A program made the translations under genes and the position numbers. DNA of 64,000 bases. Source: Silvimonas amylolytica (GTDB lineage Bacteria > Pseudomonadota > Gammaproteobacteria > Burkholderiales > Chitinibacteraceae). Positions 55,714 through 64,000 of the stretch are shown in pieces. How positions within the stretch are numbered: the stretch's first letter is position 1; every line of letters starts with the position of its first letter. The stretch is from positions 515,939 through 579,938 of the forward strand of contig NZ_BMLY01000001.1 of NCBI RefSeq assembly GCF_014645555.1, written 5' to 3'. The notes under the pieces were generated by a model that made no database searches, was not told where the DNA came from, and saw only the letters and a program-made list of their open reading frames with translations.

Positions 55714-56451
55714 ATGCTGATCCAGAACCAGACTGTAGACCTTGCCACGCCGACGGGCACCATGCGCACTTACGTGCACCGCCCCAACGCGGCAGGCCGT
55801 TTCCCGGCTATTCTTTTTTATTCGGAAATTTTCCAGCAAACCGCGCCCATTGAACGGGCGGCCCGCTATCTTGCGGGTCACGGCTATGCAGTACTGGTCC
55901 CCGAAGTATTCCACGAACTCAACCCGATTGGCACTGTTCTGGGGTACGACGATGATGGGAAAAATAAAGGTAATGCCGACAAGTCAGCCAAACCAGTGAC
56001 TGATTACGACTCTGACAACCGCGCCATGATCGACTGGTTGCAGCAACAGGATTGGTTTAACGGGCACCTGGGCGCAATGGGTTTTTGCATAGGCGGTCAT
56101 CTGGCGTTCCGGGCGGCAGTCCAGCCTGAAGTAAAAGCGACCGCCTGCTTCTATGCCACTGATCTGCATACGCAAACCATCCCCAATGTACCGGGTCAAC
56201 ACACCATGGAGCGGCTGGGTGACGTCAGGGGCGAGATGCTGATGATCTTCGGCAAGCAAGATCCGCATGTCCCGCCAACCGGCCGCGTGCAGATCTATAA
56301 CGCCATGACCCAGGCCGGACTGTCTTTCACCTGGCATGAAGTCAACGGCCAGCACGCTTTCATGCGTGATGAGGGCGACCGTTTCGACCCGCAACTGGCC
56401 TCTTTGGGGTATCAGTTGGCGTTTGATTTGTTCCAGCGCAATCTGCGTTAA
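55714..56451 (+). CDS. dienelactone hydrolase family protein
   Basis: The 245-residue product has the dienelactone-hydrolase fold with catalytic Cys in MGFCIGGHLAFRAA, the acidic residue in IFGKQDPHVPP and the His in VNGQHAFMRDEGDRFDP. The Cys (not Ser) nucleophile is typical of true DLH members, which open lactones in chlorocatechol and related breakdown. GGAG is six bases before the ATG. No other aromatic-pathway gene is adjacent, so the substrate is open. Confidence 0.9.
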   Translation: MLIQNQTVDLATPTGTMRTYVHRPNAAGRFPAILFYSEIFQQTAPIERAARYLAGHGYAVLVPEVFHELNPIGTVLGYDDDGKNKGNADKSAKPVTDYDSDNRAMIDWLQQQDWFNGHLGAMGFCIGGHLAFRAAVQPEVKATACFYATDLHTQTIPNVPGQHTMERLGDVRGEMLMIFGKQDPHVPPTGRVQIYNAMTQAGLSFTWHEVNGQHAFMRDEGDRFDPQLASLGYQLAFDLFQRNLR

Positions 56452-56487
56452 GCCACGATAGTTACACCAAGACATTCCGGTTATTTT

Positions 56488-56504
56488 CATAGATATATTC
56501 TATG
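56488..56504. promoter_or_regulatory. inverted repeat CATAGA-N5-TCTATG upstream of the ZIP gene
   Basis: Perfect 6-bp arms around TATAT, 85 bases before the ZIP start and 37 after the preceding stop. It may be a second operator or the terminal symmetry of a promoter region. Confidence 0.4.
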
Positions 56505-56535
56505 AGTGAAGTTGGAATATTTCATTTCCATAAAT

Positions 56536-56554
56536 GAGAATGATTCTTGATAAT
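56536..56554 (+). promoter_or_regulatory. Fur-box-like hexamers upstream of the ZIP gene
   Basis: GAGAAT-GATTCT-T-GATAAT resembles the three-hexamer Fur site; 11 of 19 positions match the E. coli consensus. It ends 34 bases before the ATG, in a promoter-like place. Confidence 0.45.
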
Positions 56555-56588
56555 GAGTTCGTAGCATAACGCTGAACCAGGACTCATC

Positions 56589-57467
56589 ATGACCGCACTC
56601 ATTCTCAACCTTGGCGAACAACTCTCGGCCCCCAACCAGGGCCCGGCTCCGTTCAAAAAGCGCTATGCCGTGTTGGCACTCGCGGTGCTGGTTGCGGGTT
56701 CGGTCTTTTTCTGGTTCACCCGGCACAATCTTGAGGCTGGTTGGGTTGCCGGCGGTAGCGTGGCATTGGCCACCGCCCTCGGCGCCCTGCCCGTCGCCTT
56801 CGCCCGGCGCATGCCAGAAAACCTGGCCAGCAGTTTGATGATGATTGGCGGTGGCATCATGGCCACAGTCACTATCGGTAGTGTCTTGCCTGAAGCCCAT
56901 GAGGGAATGACCAGAGGCATGTCATCAGGCGTGGCGCTTTCCAGCGTTCTGGTGATCACCGTGTTGGGGGCCTGGGGCTTCGCGACATGGCAAGCCAGTG
57001 CAAACAAGCTTGCTGCAAAGAGCGGCGCAGAAGCTGAGCGTTTTGGTTTGTTGTTGTTCGCCCTTGCCATGACTTTGCAAAACTTGCCCGAAGGCATCGC
57101 TGCGGGTGTCTCCATGGCCGGTTCCGCCCACGGCAGCGCCCTCACCTTCGGGATCAGTCTCCAGGACATTCCGGAAGGCTTTGCAGTGGCCACCGCCTTG
57201 TTACGCGCTGGCGCTTCGCCGACGAAGGCCGCACTGGGTGGCATGGCCAGCGGCCTGGTTGAATTGGTCGGTGCCCTGATCGGCGCCGCGGCGCTCAGCG
57301 TCTCTGCTGCTCTGTTACCCGTATTGCTGGCCTTGGCCGCTGGTGCCATGTTGTGGGTTATCGGCAAAGAAATGGGCCCGCGCCTTCTGGCCAGACCCGG
57401 CGTCCTGCAGGCGAGCTTTGCAACGGGTTTGTTGATTGCTGTTGGTTTCAATTTCTTGCCAGCATGA
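56589..57467 (+). CDS. ZIP family metal transporter, GufA-type
   Basis: The 292-residue product has about eight hydrophobic helices. Helix 4 carries MTLQNLPEGIA (Gln164, Asn165, Glu168) and helix 5 LQDIPEGFAVA (Gln192, Asp193, Glu196); GLVELVGALIG follows in helix 6. These match the binuclear metal centre of GufA-type ZIPs such as the Bordetella BbZIP, except that the first ligand, His in most members, is Gln164 here. ZIPs import Zn, Fe, Mn or Cd. The upstream Fur-like hexamers suggest iron, which is inference. Confidence 0.85.
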   Translation: MTALILNLGEQLSAPNQGPAPFKKRYAVLALAVLVAGSVFFWFTRHNLEAGWVAGGSVALATALGALPVAFARRMPENLASSLMMIGGGIMATVTIGSVLPEAHEGMTRGMSSGVALSSVLVITVLGAWGFATWQASANKLAAKSGAEAERFGLLLFALAMTLQNLPEGIAAGVSMAGSAHGSALTFGISLQDIPEGFAVATALLRAGASPTKAALGGMASGLVELVGALIGAAALSVSAALLPVLLALAAGAMLWVIGKEMGPRLLARPGVLQASFATGLLIAVGFNFLPA

Positions 57468-57512
57468 CCGATCGGTGAGCCGAAAAACACTTGCAAATCA
57501 ACCCGGTAACCA

Positions 57513-57540
57513 AGAGCACCTGCATGGTGCTCTTTTTTTT
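57513..57540 (+). terminator. intrinsic terminator of the ZIP gene
   Basis: AGAGCACC, a short loop and GGTGCTCT form an 8-bp stem followed by a T-run of eight bases. Confidence 0.9.
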
Positions 57541-57729
57541 GACCCTTGCTGGCGTCAGACTGATTGCGCCAATGCCTTTCAACAGGTTACAAAGTTGCAA
57601 ATCGAATTCTTAAAACAGGCGCTATATTGATTGAAAGCTGATATACCGCAACGTTACGAATATCAAAACAAATCATTTCAGGTTGTTATGCAGGGCACGT
57701 TGCCCCGTTAGACCCTGTTCGAGCCTCGT

Positions 57730-58341
57730 ATGTCTCATGAGCATCTGATTGCGTGTCACGAGTGTGATCTCTTGTTGCGTCCACCAGAACTGGAGGCCGG
57801 TGGTGTCGCGCACTGCCCGCGCTGTGGGGCCACGTTGTACAAGTCGTCCTATCGCAGCCAGGAACGCGCCCTTGCCTTTACCGTCAGCGCCATCATCCTT
57901 TTGATGCTGGCTAATATGTTTCCAATTATGGGTTTGCAGATTGGCGGCAATCAGGTGTCATGCACGCTCTCAAGCGCCGCTCTGATGCTGTACCACGAAG
58001 GCATGCAAGAACTGGGCGTTCTGGTCCTCATCACCACCGTTATTGTGCCCACGGCACAAATGCTGATCATGTTGTACGTATTGTTGCCATTGTCGCTGGG
58101 CTATTTGCCTCCGCGTATCCCGGACATGTTGCGGATGCTGGATATGTTGCGGCCCTGGAGCATGGTCGAAGTCTTCATGTTGGGCATTCTGGTTTCTCTT
58201 ACCAAGCTAACCGCAATGGCCACGGTCATTCCGGGCATTGCGCTGTGGTCTTTCGCCGCATTGATGGTGTTGATCACGGCGGCCATGTCCAGCTTTAATC
58301 CGCGCCAGATCTGGCTGCAACTACCCGTGGAACCCCGATGA
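57730..58341 (+). CDS. pqiA: PqiA-family protein, first half
   Basis: The 203-residue product has an N-terminal zinc ribbon (CHEC at 9-12, CPRC at 29-32) and four membrane helices, the repeat unit of PqiA. E. coli PqiA is a 417-residue fusion of two such units; here they are separate genes. PqiABC forms an envelope-spanning lipid-transport complex linked to membrane stress. The ribosome binding site is weak. Its stop overlaps the second half by four bases. Confidence 0.93.
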   Translation: MSHEHLIACHECDLLLRPPELEAGGVAHCPRCGATLYKSSYRSQERALAFTVSAIILLMLANMFPIMGLQIGGNQVSCTLSSAALMLYHEGMQELGVLVLITTVIVPTAQMLIMLYVLLPLSLGYLPPRIPDMLRMLDMLRPWSMVEVFMLGILVSLTKLTAMATVIPGIALWSFAALMVLITAAMSSFNPRQIWLQLPVEPR

Positions 58342-58967
58342 GTCCGCGCCCTGTTTCTGCTGCCGAGGCAGGTCTGCTCAACTGTCACAGCTGCGGTCTG
58401 CTGAGCAAGAACGTGCCCGATGCAAATGATCGTTGCCCACGATGCGGCGCCCATTTGCATATGCGCAAGCCGGATAGCCTGGCCCGTACCTGGGCTCTGT
58501 TGATTGCCGCTTTTCTGCTGTACATCCCGGCAAATATTCTGCCTGTGATGCATACCGCCTCCATTATTTATGAGGAGGACGACACCATCATGAGCGGCGT
58601 GGTGTATCTGTGGACCTCGGGCTCCTGGCCATTGGCCATCCTTGTGTTTTGCGCCAGTGTGACCGTGCCCCTGGCCAAGTTGATTGCCCTGTCTACCCTT
58701 GCCTGGACAGCGCAACACAAGTCTACCTGGCGCCAGCAAGAGCGCACCAGGCTCTACCGGTTGGTCGAGCTCGTTGGACGTTGGTCGATGCTGGATATTT
58801 TTGTGGTGACGCTGATGGTCGGGCTGGTTCACTTCCAGTCTCTGGCGACGATTTCCGCCGGGCCGGGCGCGGTCGCTTTCGCTTCTGTTGTTGTGCTTAC
58901 CATGTTTGCCGCCATGTCTTTTGATCCACGCCTGATTTGGGACCCTGAGCAAAAACAAGATGACTGA
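58338..58967 (+). CDS. pqiA: PqiA-family protein, second half
   Basis: The 209-residue product repeats the architecture of the preceding protein: CHSC at 16-19, CPRC at 33-36 and four membrane helices, with FLLYIPANILPVMHT and LVELVGRWSMLDIFVVTLMVGLVHF. Together the two would form the equivalent of one E. coli PqiA. It overlaps the preceding gene by four bases and pqiB by eight bases. Confidence 0.93.
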   Translation: MSPRPVSAAEAGLLNCHSCGLLSKNVPDANDRCPRCGAHLHMRKPDSLARTWALLIAAFLLYIPANILPVMHTASIIYEEDDTIMSGVVYLWTSGSWPLAILVFCASVTVPLAKLIALSTLAWTAQHKSTWRQQERTRLYRLVELVGRWSMLDIFVVTLMVGLVHFQSLATISAGPGAVAFASVVVLTMFAAMSFDPRLIWDPEQKQDD

Positions 58968-60603
58968 TCAGACACACACTCCTGCTCCACAAGATGACGA
59001 TATCCCCACCGCCAAGGCCTTACCCAAGCGACGCTTGCCGTCTTTGATCTGGCTGATCCCCATCGTGGCGGCACTGGCGGGCGGCTGGATTGCCGTCCAT
59101 GCCATCATGCAACGCGGCCCGACGATCACCATCCGTTTTGATACAGCAGAAGGCATTGAGGCTGGCAAAACCAAAATCAAATACAAAGATGTGGATATCG
59201 GCAATGTCACCGGCGTGGTGCTCACTGAAGATCGCCAGCACATCAAAGTTACCGCACAGCTGGCCCATGCCACGGATGATTTGCTGGGCGACAAAACCCA
59301 ATTCTGGGTTGTCCGTCCACGCGTGGCTGGCGGAACGGTGAGTGGTTTGTCGACATTGCTGTCCGGTGCTTTTATCGGGATCGATCCTGCCCGTAAAGCG
59401 ACCGACAAGCGCGATTTTGTCGGGCTGGAACAGGCCCCTATCGTCACCGCACGCCAGGCCGGGCGCGAGTTTGTGCTCAAAGCGCAAGACATGGGGTCGA
59501 TTGATGTCGGTACACCGCTGTTCTTCCGGCGGGTTCAGGTGGGTGAAGTGTCTGCCTATACGCTCGACAAGGATGGCAAAGGCATCACCGTTAAAGCGTT
59601 TGTTCATGCGCCGTATGACCAGTACGTCACCAGCAACACCCGGTTCTGGCATGCCAGCGGTGTCGATGTCTCGCTTGATGCCAACGGCCTGAGGATTGAA
59701 ACCCAGTCGCTGGCGTCCATTGCCATCGGCGGCATTGCTTTCCAGGCCCCACCCGATCAGCCTGTGGCCGAAGCCGCAGCGGCCGAAACCCAATTCACCC
59801 TGGCGGCTGACCGTAATAGCGCCATGAAAGAAGCCGACCGCGAACGTGCACCATTTGTGCTGTATTTCCGCGAATCGCTCCGTGGTTTGTCTATAGGCGC
59901 GCCTGTTGATTTCCGGGGCATTACCATTGGTGAGGTAAAAGCCATCAACTTCGAGTTCTCCAAAGAGAAACACGAAATCCTGATGCCAGTCACCATTGAT
60001 CTGTATCCGGACCGCTTGCGTGGCCGCCTCAAGCAAGACGCCAAAGACGTAGACAGCCCTACGGAAAAAGTCCGCATTCTGAACGCCATGGTCGCCCACG
60101 GTTTGCGCGCCCAGTTGCGCACGGGCAATCTGATCACCGGCCAGTTGTATATTGCGCTTGATTTCATGCCGGGCGCCGGCAAGGCCGAGATCGACTGGAA
60201 ACAGTTCCCGCCCTCCATGCCCACCATCGCCGGTAGCCTGACGCAGTTACAGGATACCGCGCTGTCCATCGCCAAAAAGCTGGATGCCCTGCCGATTGAG
60301 TCCATGGGCAAGAATGCCGATCAGGCGCTGCGCAACGTCAACAAGGTGCTGGATAACGCGGATGCTCTGGTGAGCAAGCTGAAAAACGAAGTGACGCCAG
60401 AAGCGCAAGCCACGCTCAAACAAGCGCAAGATGCCATTGACCAGGCCAGACAAACCCTCTCGCCCGATGCGCCGGTGCAGCAAAACATGAATGACACGCT
60501 GCAAGAGGTGTCCAAAGCCGCGCAAGCCTTCCGCGACCTCTCTGACTATCTCAGCCGCCATCCGGATGCCCTGCTCCGTGGCCAGAAGGAAGATGCCAAA
60601 TGA
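58960..60603 (+). CDS. pqiB: PqiB, MCE-domain lipid-transport protein
   Basis: The 547-residue product has one N-terminal membrane helix (SLIWLIPIVAALAGGWIAVHAI), three MCE/MlaD domains (first starting TITIRFDTAEGIEAGKTKIKYKDVDIG, with repeats around residues 160 and 300) and a C-terminal helical tail (QATLKQAQDAIDQARQTL). In E. coli PqiB hexamers stack into a tunnel between the membranes. Length matches E. coli (546). It overlaps pqiC by four bases. Confidence 0.96.
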   Translation: MTDQTHTPAPQDDDIPTAKALPKRRLPSLIWLIPIVAALAGGWIAVHAIMQRGPTITIRFDTAEGIEAGKTKIKYKDVDIGNVTGVVLTEDRQHIKVTAQLAHATDDLLGDKTQFWVVRPRVAGGTVSGLSTLLSGAFIGIDPARKATDKRDFVGLEQAPIVTARQAGREFVLKAQDMGSIDVGTPLFFRRVQVGEVSAYTLDKDGKGITVKAFVHAPYDQYVTSNTRFWHASGVDVSLDANGLRIETQSLASIAIGGIAFQAPPDQPVAEAAAAETQFTLAADRNSAMKEADRERAPFVLYFRESLRGLSIGAPVDFRGITIGEVKAINFEFSKEKHEILMPVTIDLYPDRLRGRLKQDAKDVDSPTEKVRILNAMVAHGLRAQLRTGNLITGQLYIALDFMPGAGKAEIDWKQFPPSMPTIAGSLTQLQDTALSIAKKLDALPIESMGKNADQALRNVNKVLDNADALVSKLKNEVTPEAQATLKQAQDAIDQARQTLSPDAPVQQNMNDTLQEVSKAAQAFRDLSDYLSRHPDALLRGQKEDAK

Positions 60604-61175
60604 TCCGCTCCGCCCTCTCACTTGCCCTTGCAGCCACCGTGATCACGCTGGCCGGTTGTGGCTCGGCGCCGCCGGAACGCTACTACGCCCTCAACCCGGT
60701 GCCAGCGCCCGCGAACATACCCCCGTCCAACCTGGCTATTGCGGTGGCAGTCGTGAATATTCCACCAGCAGTTGATCGGCCGCAGTTTGTGATCAACCAG
60801 CCCGATAACAGCCTGACTTTGCTGGAACAGCAACGCTGGGCTGCGCCGCTGAAAAACCAGATACCGGCCACGTTGTCCGTTGATTTGTCACGCCTGCTGG
60901 GTACACCCAACGTCACGGCGTGGCCTCAATTGCCACTGCCAACCACGAGTTGGACGATCAGCGTGAATATCCAGCGCTTTGATTCCATACCGGACAAAAT
61001 GGCGGTACAGGAGGCCACCTGGCAAATTCTGGACAAAACCAGCACGCCGGTGAAGAGCGGGCGCAGTGTGTTTGAAGAACCCGTGCAAGGCACCGGCTAC
61101 GCGGCCATGGCGGCCGCGCATGAACGGGCATTGGGTAAACTGGCTGCGGATATCGCGGCAGCAATCCCTCGCTAG
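60600..61175 (+). CDS. pqiC: PqiC lipoprotein
   Basis: The 191-residue product has a lipoprotein signal with the lipobox LAGC (Cys20) and the ABC-auxiliary/PqiC domain (FVINQPDNSLTLLEQQRWAAPLKNQIPATLSVDLSRLLG). PqiC is outer-membrane anchored and forms a ring on the PqiB tunnel. It ends the operon, and an intrinsic terminator follows. Confidence 0.95.
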   Translation: MIRSALSLALAATVITLAGCGSAPPERYYALNPVPAPANIPPSNLAIAVAVVNIPPAVDRPQFVINQPDNSLTLLEQQRWAAPLKNQIPATLSVDLSRLLGTPNVTAWPQLPLPTTSWTISVNIQRFDSIPDKMAVQEATWQILDKTSTPVKSGRSVFEEPVQGTGYAAMAAAHERALGKLAADIAAAIPR

Positions 61176-61204
61176 CCTGGCTGGATGCCCGTGAACAGAC
61201 TGAA

Positions 61205-61251
61205 AGCCGATCAGAAATCAAGCTGATATTCTGGTCGGCTTTGGCTTTTTT
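61205..61251 (+). terminator. intrinsic terminator of the pqi operon
   Basis: AGCCGATCAGAA and TTCTGGTCGGCT form a 12-bp stem (one G-T pair) with a 12-base loop, followed by TTGGCTTTTTT. Confidence 0.8.
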
Positions 61252-61308
61252 GCCACTCTGAATAGTGGCTTTTTCACTCTCGATTGTTTTGAGTGTTATT
61301 CGTTCTAT

Positions 61309-61914
61309 TCAGTTTGTTTTCTTGAATTTCTTTGCAGCCGCAACGCAATACAATGCATAGAAACTCAGGACTACTTCAATAAAAATAAAAACCTCTCCAC
61401 CCATTTTCTGCCAGACCGGAAGAGTGCCAAGGTCATAAGCCTTCATCGTCAATACAACCTGCATTCCTGTCAAAACCAGACACACGCCCGACACAATGTA
61501 GCTGGCGGCTGACTGGATACTGAAAAGTCCGCCACTCACCGAAGGTGGAATATGTTTGCGCACCTGCCAGCGCACATATGCAGGATTGGTTTCCTTGAGA
61601 ACGGACTTTCTCGTCTCTTGCAAAATATTTCCGTAGACCCAGACAATATGGCCAATCCGGTAAATATTCGCCCACACGGCCAAAGAAAAAACAAACAGCA
61701 GCAAAGTAAAAATGGAGAGAGGAAAAAACAGATGGGGGGTAACAATATCCCGCTCATCTTTTGCCAGATTTACAAAGAAACCGGCTGAAGCAATGATTAC
61801 CGTCGAATAAAACGACAGATATTTCGTCCGCATTTCTTCCATATGGCGGTAATGCGTCCAGGCCTGAGAAATTTCAGCCGTTATATATGAGTCCTTGCGC
61901 TCATCACGCAACAT
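61309..61914 (-). CDS. four-helix membrane protein of unknown function, AT-richer than its neighbours
   Basis: The 201-residue product has a charged N-terminal helix (residues 1-31) and four predicted membrane helices near 32-51, 62-82, 134-156 and 174-194, with a basic C-terminus (KKFKKTN). A cytoplasmic loop between helices 2 and 3 is charged. AGGGGGA precedes the ATG. The gene looks clearly AT-richer than the surrounding pqi and mscS genes, which may mean recent acquisition. No family is recognised; 4TM proteins of this layout occur among phage-defence effectors and other accessory genes, but nothing here proves such a role. Confidence 0.65.
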   Translation of the reverse strand: MLRDERKDSYITAEISQAWTHYRHMEEMRTKYLSFYSTVIIASAGFFVNLAKDERDIVTPHLFFPLSIFTLLLFVFSLAVWANIYRIGHIVWVYGNILQETRKSVLKETNPAYVRWQVRKHIPPSVSGGLFSIQSAASYIVSGVCLVLTGMQVVLTMKAYDLGTLPVWQKMGGEVFIFIEVVLSFYALYCVAAAKKFKKTN

Positions 61915-62019
61915 GCTTTCCCCCTGGTTGATGGTTTGTCCTGGCGCAGACTATTAATTGGCACCGGTCAGTATGGGCTTTCTGGATTTCGGCGAAATCC
62001 GGGCGGCCATCATGCCACA

Positions 62020-64000
62020 TCAGGGCGGCGGCGATGATAAATCCGGCTTTTGCGGGCCCTCCAGCGACGGGGCCTGTTCTGCCCGTTCGGGTAAATCCAG
62101 CTTGCCGTTGACGCGAATATCCATCTGCGGGAATGGCATGCTGATGCCGGCTTTGTCGAAATTCTTTTTCAGCCGCAAGTTGAACGCGCGCGCCACGTCC
62201 CACTGTTGCAGCGGGCGCGTCCGGAAGCGGGCGCGGATGACCAGCGCGCTGGCATCAAACCGGTCCAGCCCCTGGACTTCCAGCGGCGCGAGCAACAAAT
62301 GCCGCCATGAGACATCGTGGCTCATTTCGTGCCCGGTATCACGCATCACTTGCAAGACCTTGTCGATGTCCGTTTCATAGGGGACATTAATATCAAAAAC
62401 AGCGTAGGCAAAATCGCGCCCCATGTTTTTGATGACCTTGATCTGGCTGAAAGGTACGGAATGCACCGCGCCTTGCACGTCGCGAATACGCACGGTGCGG
62501 ATCGTCAGCCCCTCAACCGTGCCGACATGGCCGCCCGCATCGATGGTATCGCCAACGGCGATGGTGTCTTCCACCAGAATAAACACGCCGGTGATCAGAT
62601 CCTGCACCAGGGCCTGCGCACCAAAACCCACCGCCAGACCGATCACACCGGCACCTGCCAGCAACGGGTTCACGTTGATACCCAGATTGGCCAATGACAA
62701 GATCACCGCAATAATCAGCATGATGACCAGCAAGGCATTGCGAAACAAAGGCAGCAAAGTGCGCGCGCGATTTGAGGTATGACCGCCACCGCGCCGGAAA
62801 CTGCTTTTGCCAGCGATCCGCTCTTCCATGATGGCATCCAGCACGATCCACACCAGCCACATGACAAACAGCGTGGTTGCGATACTGAAGAACACCTGAT
62901 CCATGCGCCGACCGGCCACGGTGAGTTTCGCGACGTCTGCCAGCGAGTGATGCCAGGTATGCAATATCAGCTCAAAGAACAGAAACCAGCTCGCGATATT
63001 GAGGAGCAAAAAGGTAAATTGCAGCATCCGCCGCACGTAGGCTGAACGCCGCGCCGCGTAACCCGGATGCTGCAAGCGCGCCTGATAGCGCCGGTGAATC
63101 AGCATGCTCACAAACGCCGCCATCACCAGCCACACCACCGTGCGCACCGCTTGATCCGTCAACGCACCATTGCGCCCCGCACTACCCCAGATGCCCACGC
63201 CCGCGACAACGGCAATCATCAGTACCGGCCACTGCCAGACCATGGAAGCAAACTGCAAGATCTCGCTGACCGTTTTGTGCTTTTGCCGGAATGGATAGGG
63301 GTTGTTGCGAATCAAATGCGCCACGGGCCGCCGGAAGCGAATGGCAAACGCCGCCAGCAACACGACGTTAACCAGGTGACTGATGGTGATGATCAAAAAA
63401 CAGAAATTCATGCCCAACGCCAGTTGGGTGCGGTAATCCCCCGCGGCATCATTCAACGCGGCCATGGCGCCAAACAAAATGAGCCAGCGCGAGCACCCAT
63501 GCAGCAAGACCCGCACAGCCGGGCGGCGGTGCCCTTTGGCACATAACGAGAACAGCGCCAGCGCCAGTGATGCAAAAACGGCACCGCAAAGCACACACCA
63601 GGCCAGCAAAAAGGCAAACGCACCGCCGACCGAATGCGACCAGTCGCTGGTGAAATACACCGTCAGCACCAGCCCGAGCGCCCAGGGAGCGATCGTCCGT
63701 GCCGCATAAATCAGCAAGGTAAAGGTGCTGGGGTCTGCCGGCATATCCAGCGCCAGACCATACCGGCGCAGGATCCGCAGCGCGATCTCCCGGATCGCGA
63801 ACGCAGTCACTGCCCACACCGCCAGCCCCCCCAGAAACCCCAGCGCCACCCGCGCGCCCTGGCCTGGCGTCTCTTGCACGTGCACCGTGAAGTCATACGC
63901 GGCATTACGCAGCAACTGTGTCCAGGCAATCTGATTGGTCAGGATCAGGTCGGTCTGCACCCCCATCCAGCGAGCCATACCTGTGACCTGCCCCAGCAAG
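62020..64000 (-). CDS. MscS-family mechanosensitive channel, 5' end cut by window edge
   Basis: The frame is open from the right edge to 62020 (at least 659 codons). About ten membrane helices precede the MscS core, LGINVNPLLAGAGVIGLAVGFGAQALVQDLITGVFILVEDTIAVGD, with the pore-lining Gly/Ala-rich helix, then the beta domain (VGTVEGLTIRTVRIRDVQGAVHSVPFSQIKVI) and the C-terminal alpha/beta domain. It belongs to the large MscS/DUF3772-type channels that open on osmotic downshock. Whether the true start lies before the window cannot be seen; a TTG at 63999 is unlikely to be it. Confidence 0.88.
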   Translation of the reverse strand, partial: LLGQVTGMARWMGVQTDLILTNQIAWTQLLRNAAYDFTVHVQETPGQGARVALGFLGGLAVWAVTAFAIREIALRILRRYGLALDMPADPSTFTLLIYAARTIAPWALGLVLTVYFTSDWSHSVGGAFAFLLAWCVLCGAVFASLALALFSLCAKGHRRPAVRVLLHGCSRWLILFGAMAALNDAAGDYRTQLALGMNFCFLIITISHLVNVVLLAAFAIRFRRPVAHLIRNNPYPFRQKHKTVSEILQFASMVWQWPVLMIAVVAGVGIWGSAGRNGALTDQAVRTVVWLVMAAFVSMLIHRRYQARLQHPGYAARRSAYVRRMLQFTFLLLNIASWFLFFELILHTWHHSLADVAKLTVAGRRMDQVFFSIATTLFVMWLVWIVLDAIMEERIAGKSSFRRGGGHTSNRARTLLPLFRNALLVIMLIIAVILSLANLGINVNPLLAGAGVIGLAVGFGAQALVQDLITGVFILVEDTIAVGDTIDAGGHVGTVEGLTIRTVRIRDVQGAVHSVPFSQIKVIKNMGRDFAYAVFDINVPYETDIDKVLQVMRDTGHEMSHDVSWRHLLLAPLEVQGLDRFDASALVIRARFRTRPLQQWDVARAFNLRLKKNFDKAGISMPFPQMDIRVNGKLDLPERAEQAPSLEGPQKPDLSSPPP

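Overview
The window reads as chromosomal DNA of a betaproteobacterium, most likely in Neisseriales (Chitinibacteraceae or Chromobacteriaceae type). This is inferred from the moderately high GC, Shine-Dalgarno-led genes, and the housekeeping blocks: recA-recX, alaS, lysA, tig-clpP-clpX-lon-hupB-tRNA-ppiD, gspLMN-glnB, priA/hemE, glnS and pqiAABC. No rRNA, CRISPR array, prophage or insertion sequence was seen. Genus assignment needs a search I cannot run.

Layout. 1-1354 (minus): a glycolate-oxidase-type FAD subunit running off the left edge, behind a DJ-1/PfpI protein. 1618-4380: a membrane metallophosphoesterase, a periplasmic amino-acid-type binding protein and a DUF805 protein. 4424-6482: a compact sulfur module made of an AT-rich inverted repeat, an ArsR-type regulator with two cysteines 66 residues apart (as in persulfide sensors), two half-size YeeE/YedE proteins and a TauE/SafE permease. 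6497-11109: envelope and periplasmic proteins (SYLF/YSC84, an internally duplicated secreted protein, MipA/OmpV, DUF1615) and a GNAT enzyme. 11121-14245: a DadA-type dehydrogenase, then recA-recX with a 16-bp palindrome inside the recA promoter. 14242-19048: LysR regulators paired with a DsbA/FrnE-like oxidoreductase, an NmrA-like protein and a Bcr/CflA pump. 19129-28205: alaS, lysA, two acyltransfer or dehydrogenase singles, a DHA2 pump, a DJ-1/YajL protein and an orphan CheR. 28241-33506: DUF1992, ubiD, a hexose-6-phosphate mutarotase, a secreted alpha/beta hydrolase, an enoyl-CoA hydratase and a 65-codon orphan with a strong ribosome binding site.

33724-42618 (all minus) is the proteostasis block. 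Transcription order is tig, clpP, clpX, lon, hupB, tRNA-Val(CAC), tRNA-Asp(GTC), ppiD, with hairpin terminators or attenuators between several members and a possible heat-shock promoter before lon. A tRNA-Leu(UAG) precedes tig on the same strand. 42868-45577 carries three type II secretion genes (gspL, gspM, gspN) without the rest of the apparatus, then glnB (PII). 45646-49224 holds priA and hemE (minus) separated by a 324-bp AT-rich gap with DnaA-box sequences. 49443-56451 holds glnS, small envelope proteins, a LysR regulator, a SAM methyltransferase, a VOC protein and a dienelactone-hydrolase family enzyme. 56589-61175 holds a ZIP metal transporter behind Fur-like hexamers and a four-gene pqi operon whose PqiA is split in two. 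61309-64000 ends with an AT-richer four-helix membrane protein and an MscS-family channel cut by the right edge.

Most genes are ordinary core functions. The strongest leads are the persulfide-type sulfur module and its operator, the non-E. coli-like palindrome in the recA promoter, the DnaA-box cluster between priA and hemE, the tandemly duplicated secreted protein, and several small or AT-rich orphans. I did not find a clear, multi-gene, previously undescribed system.
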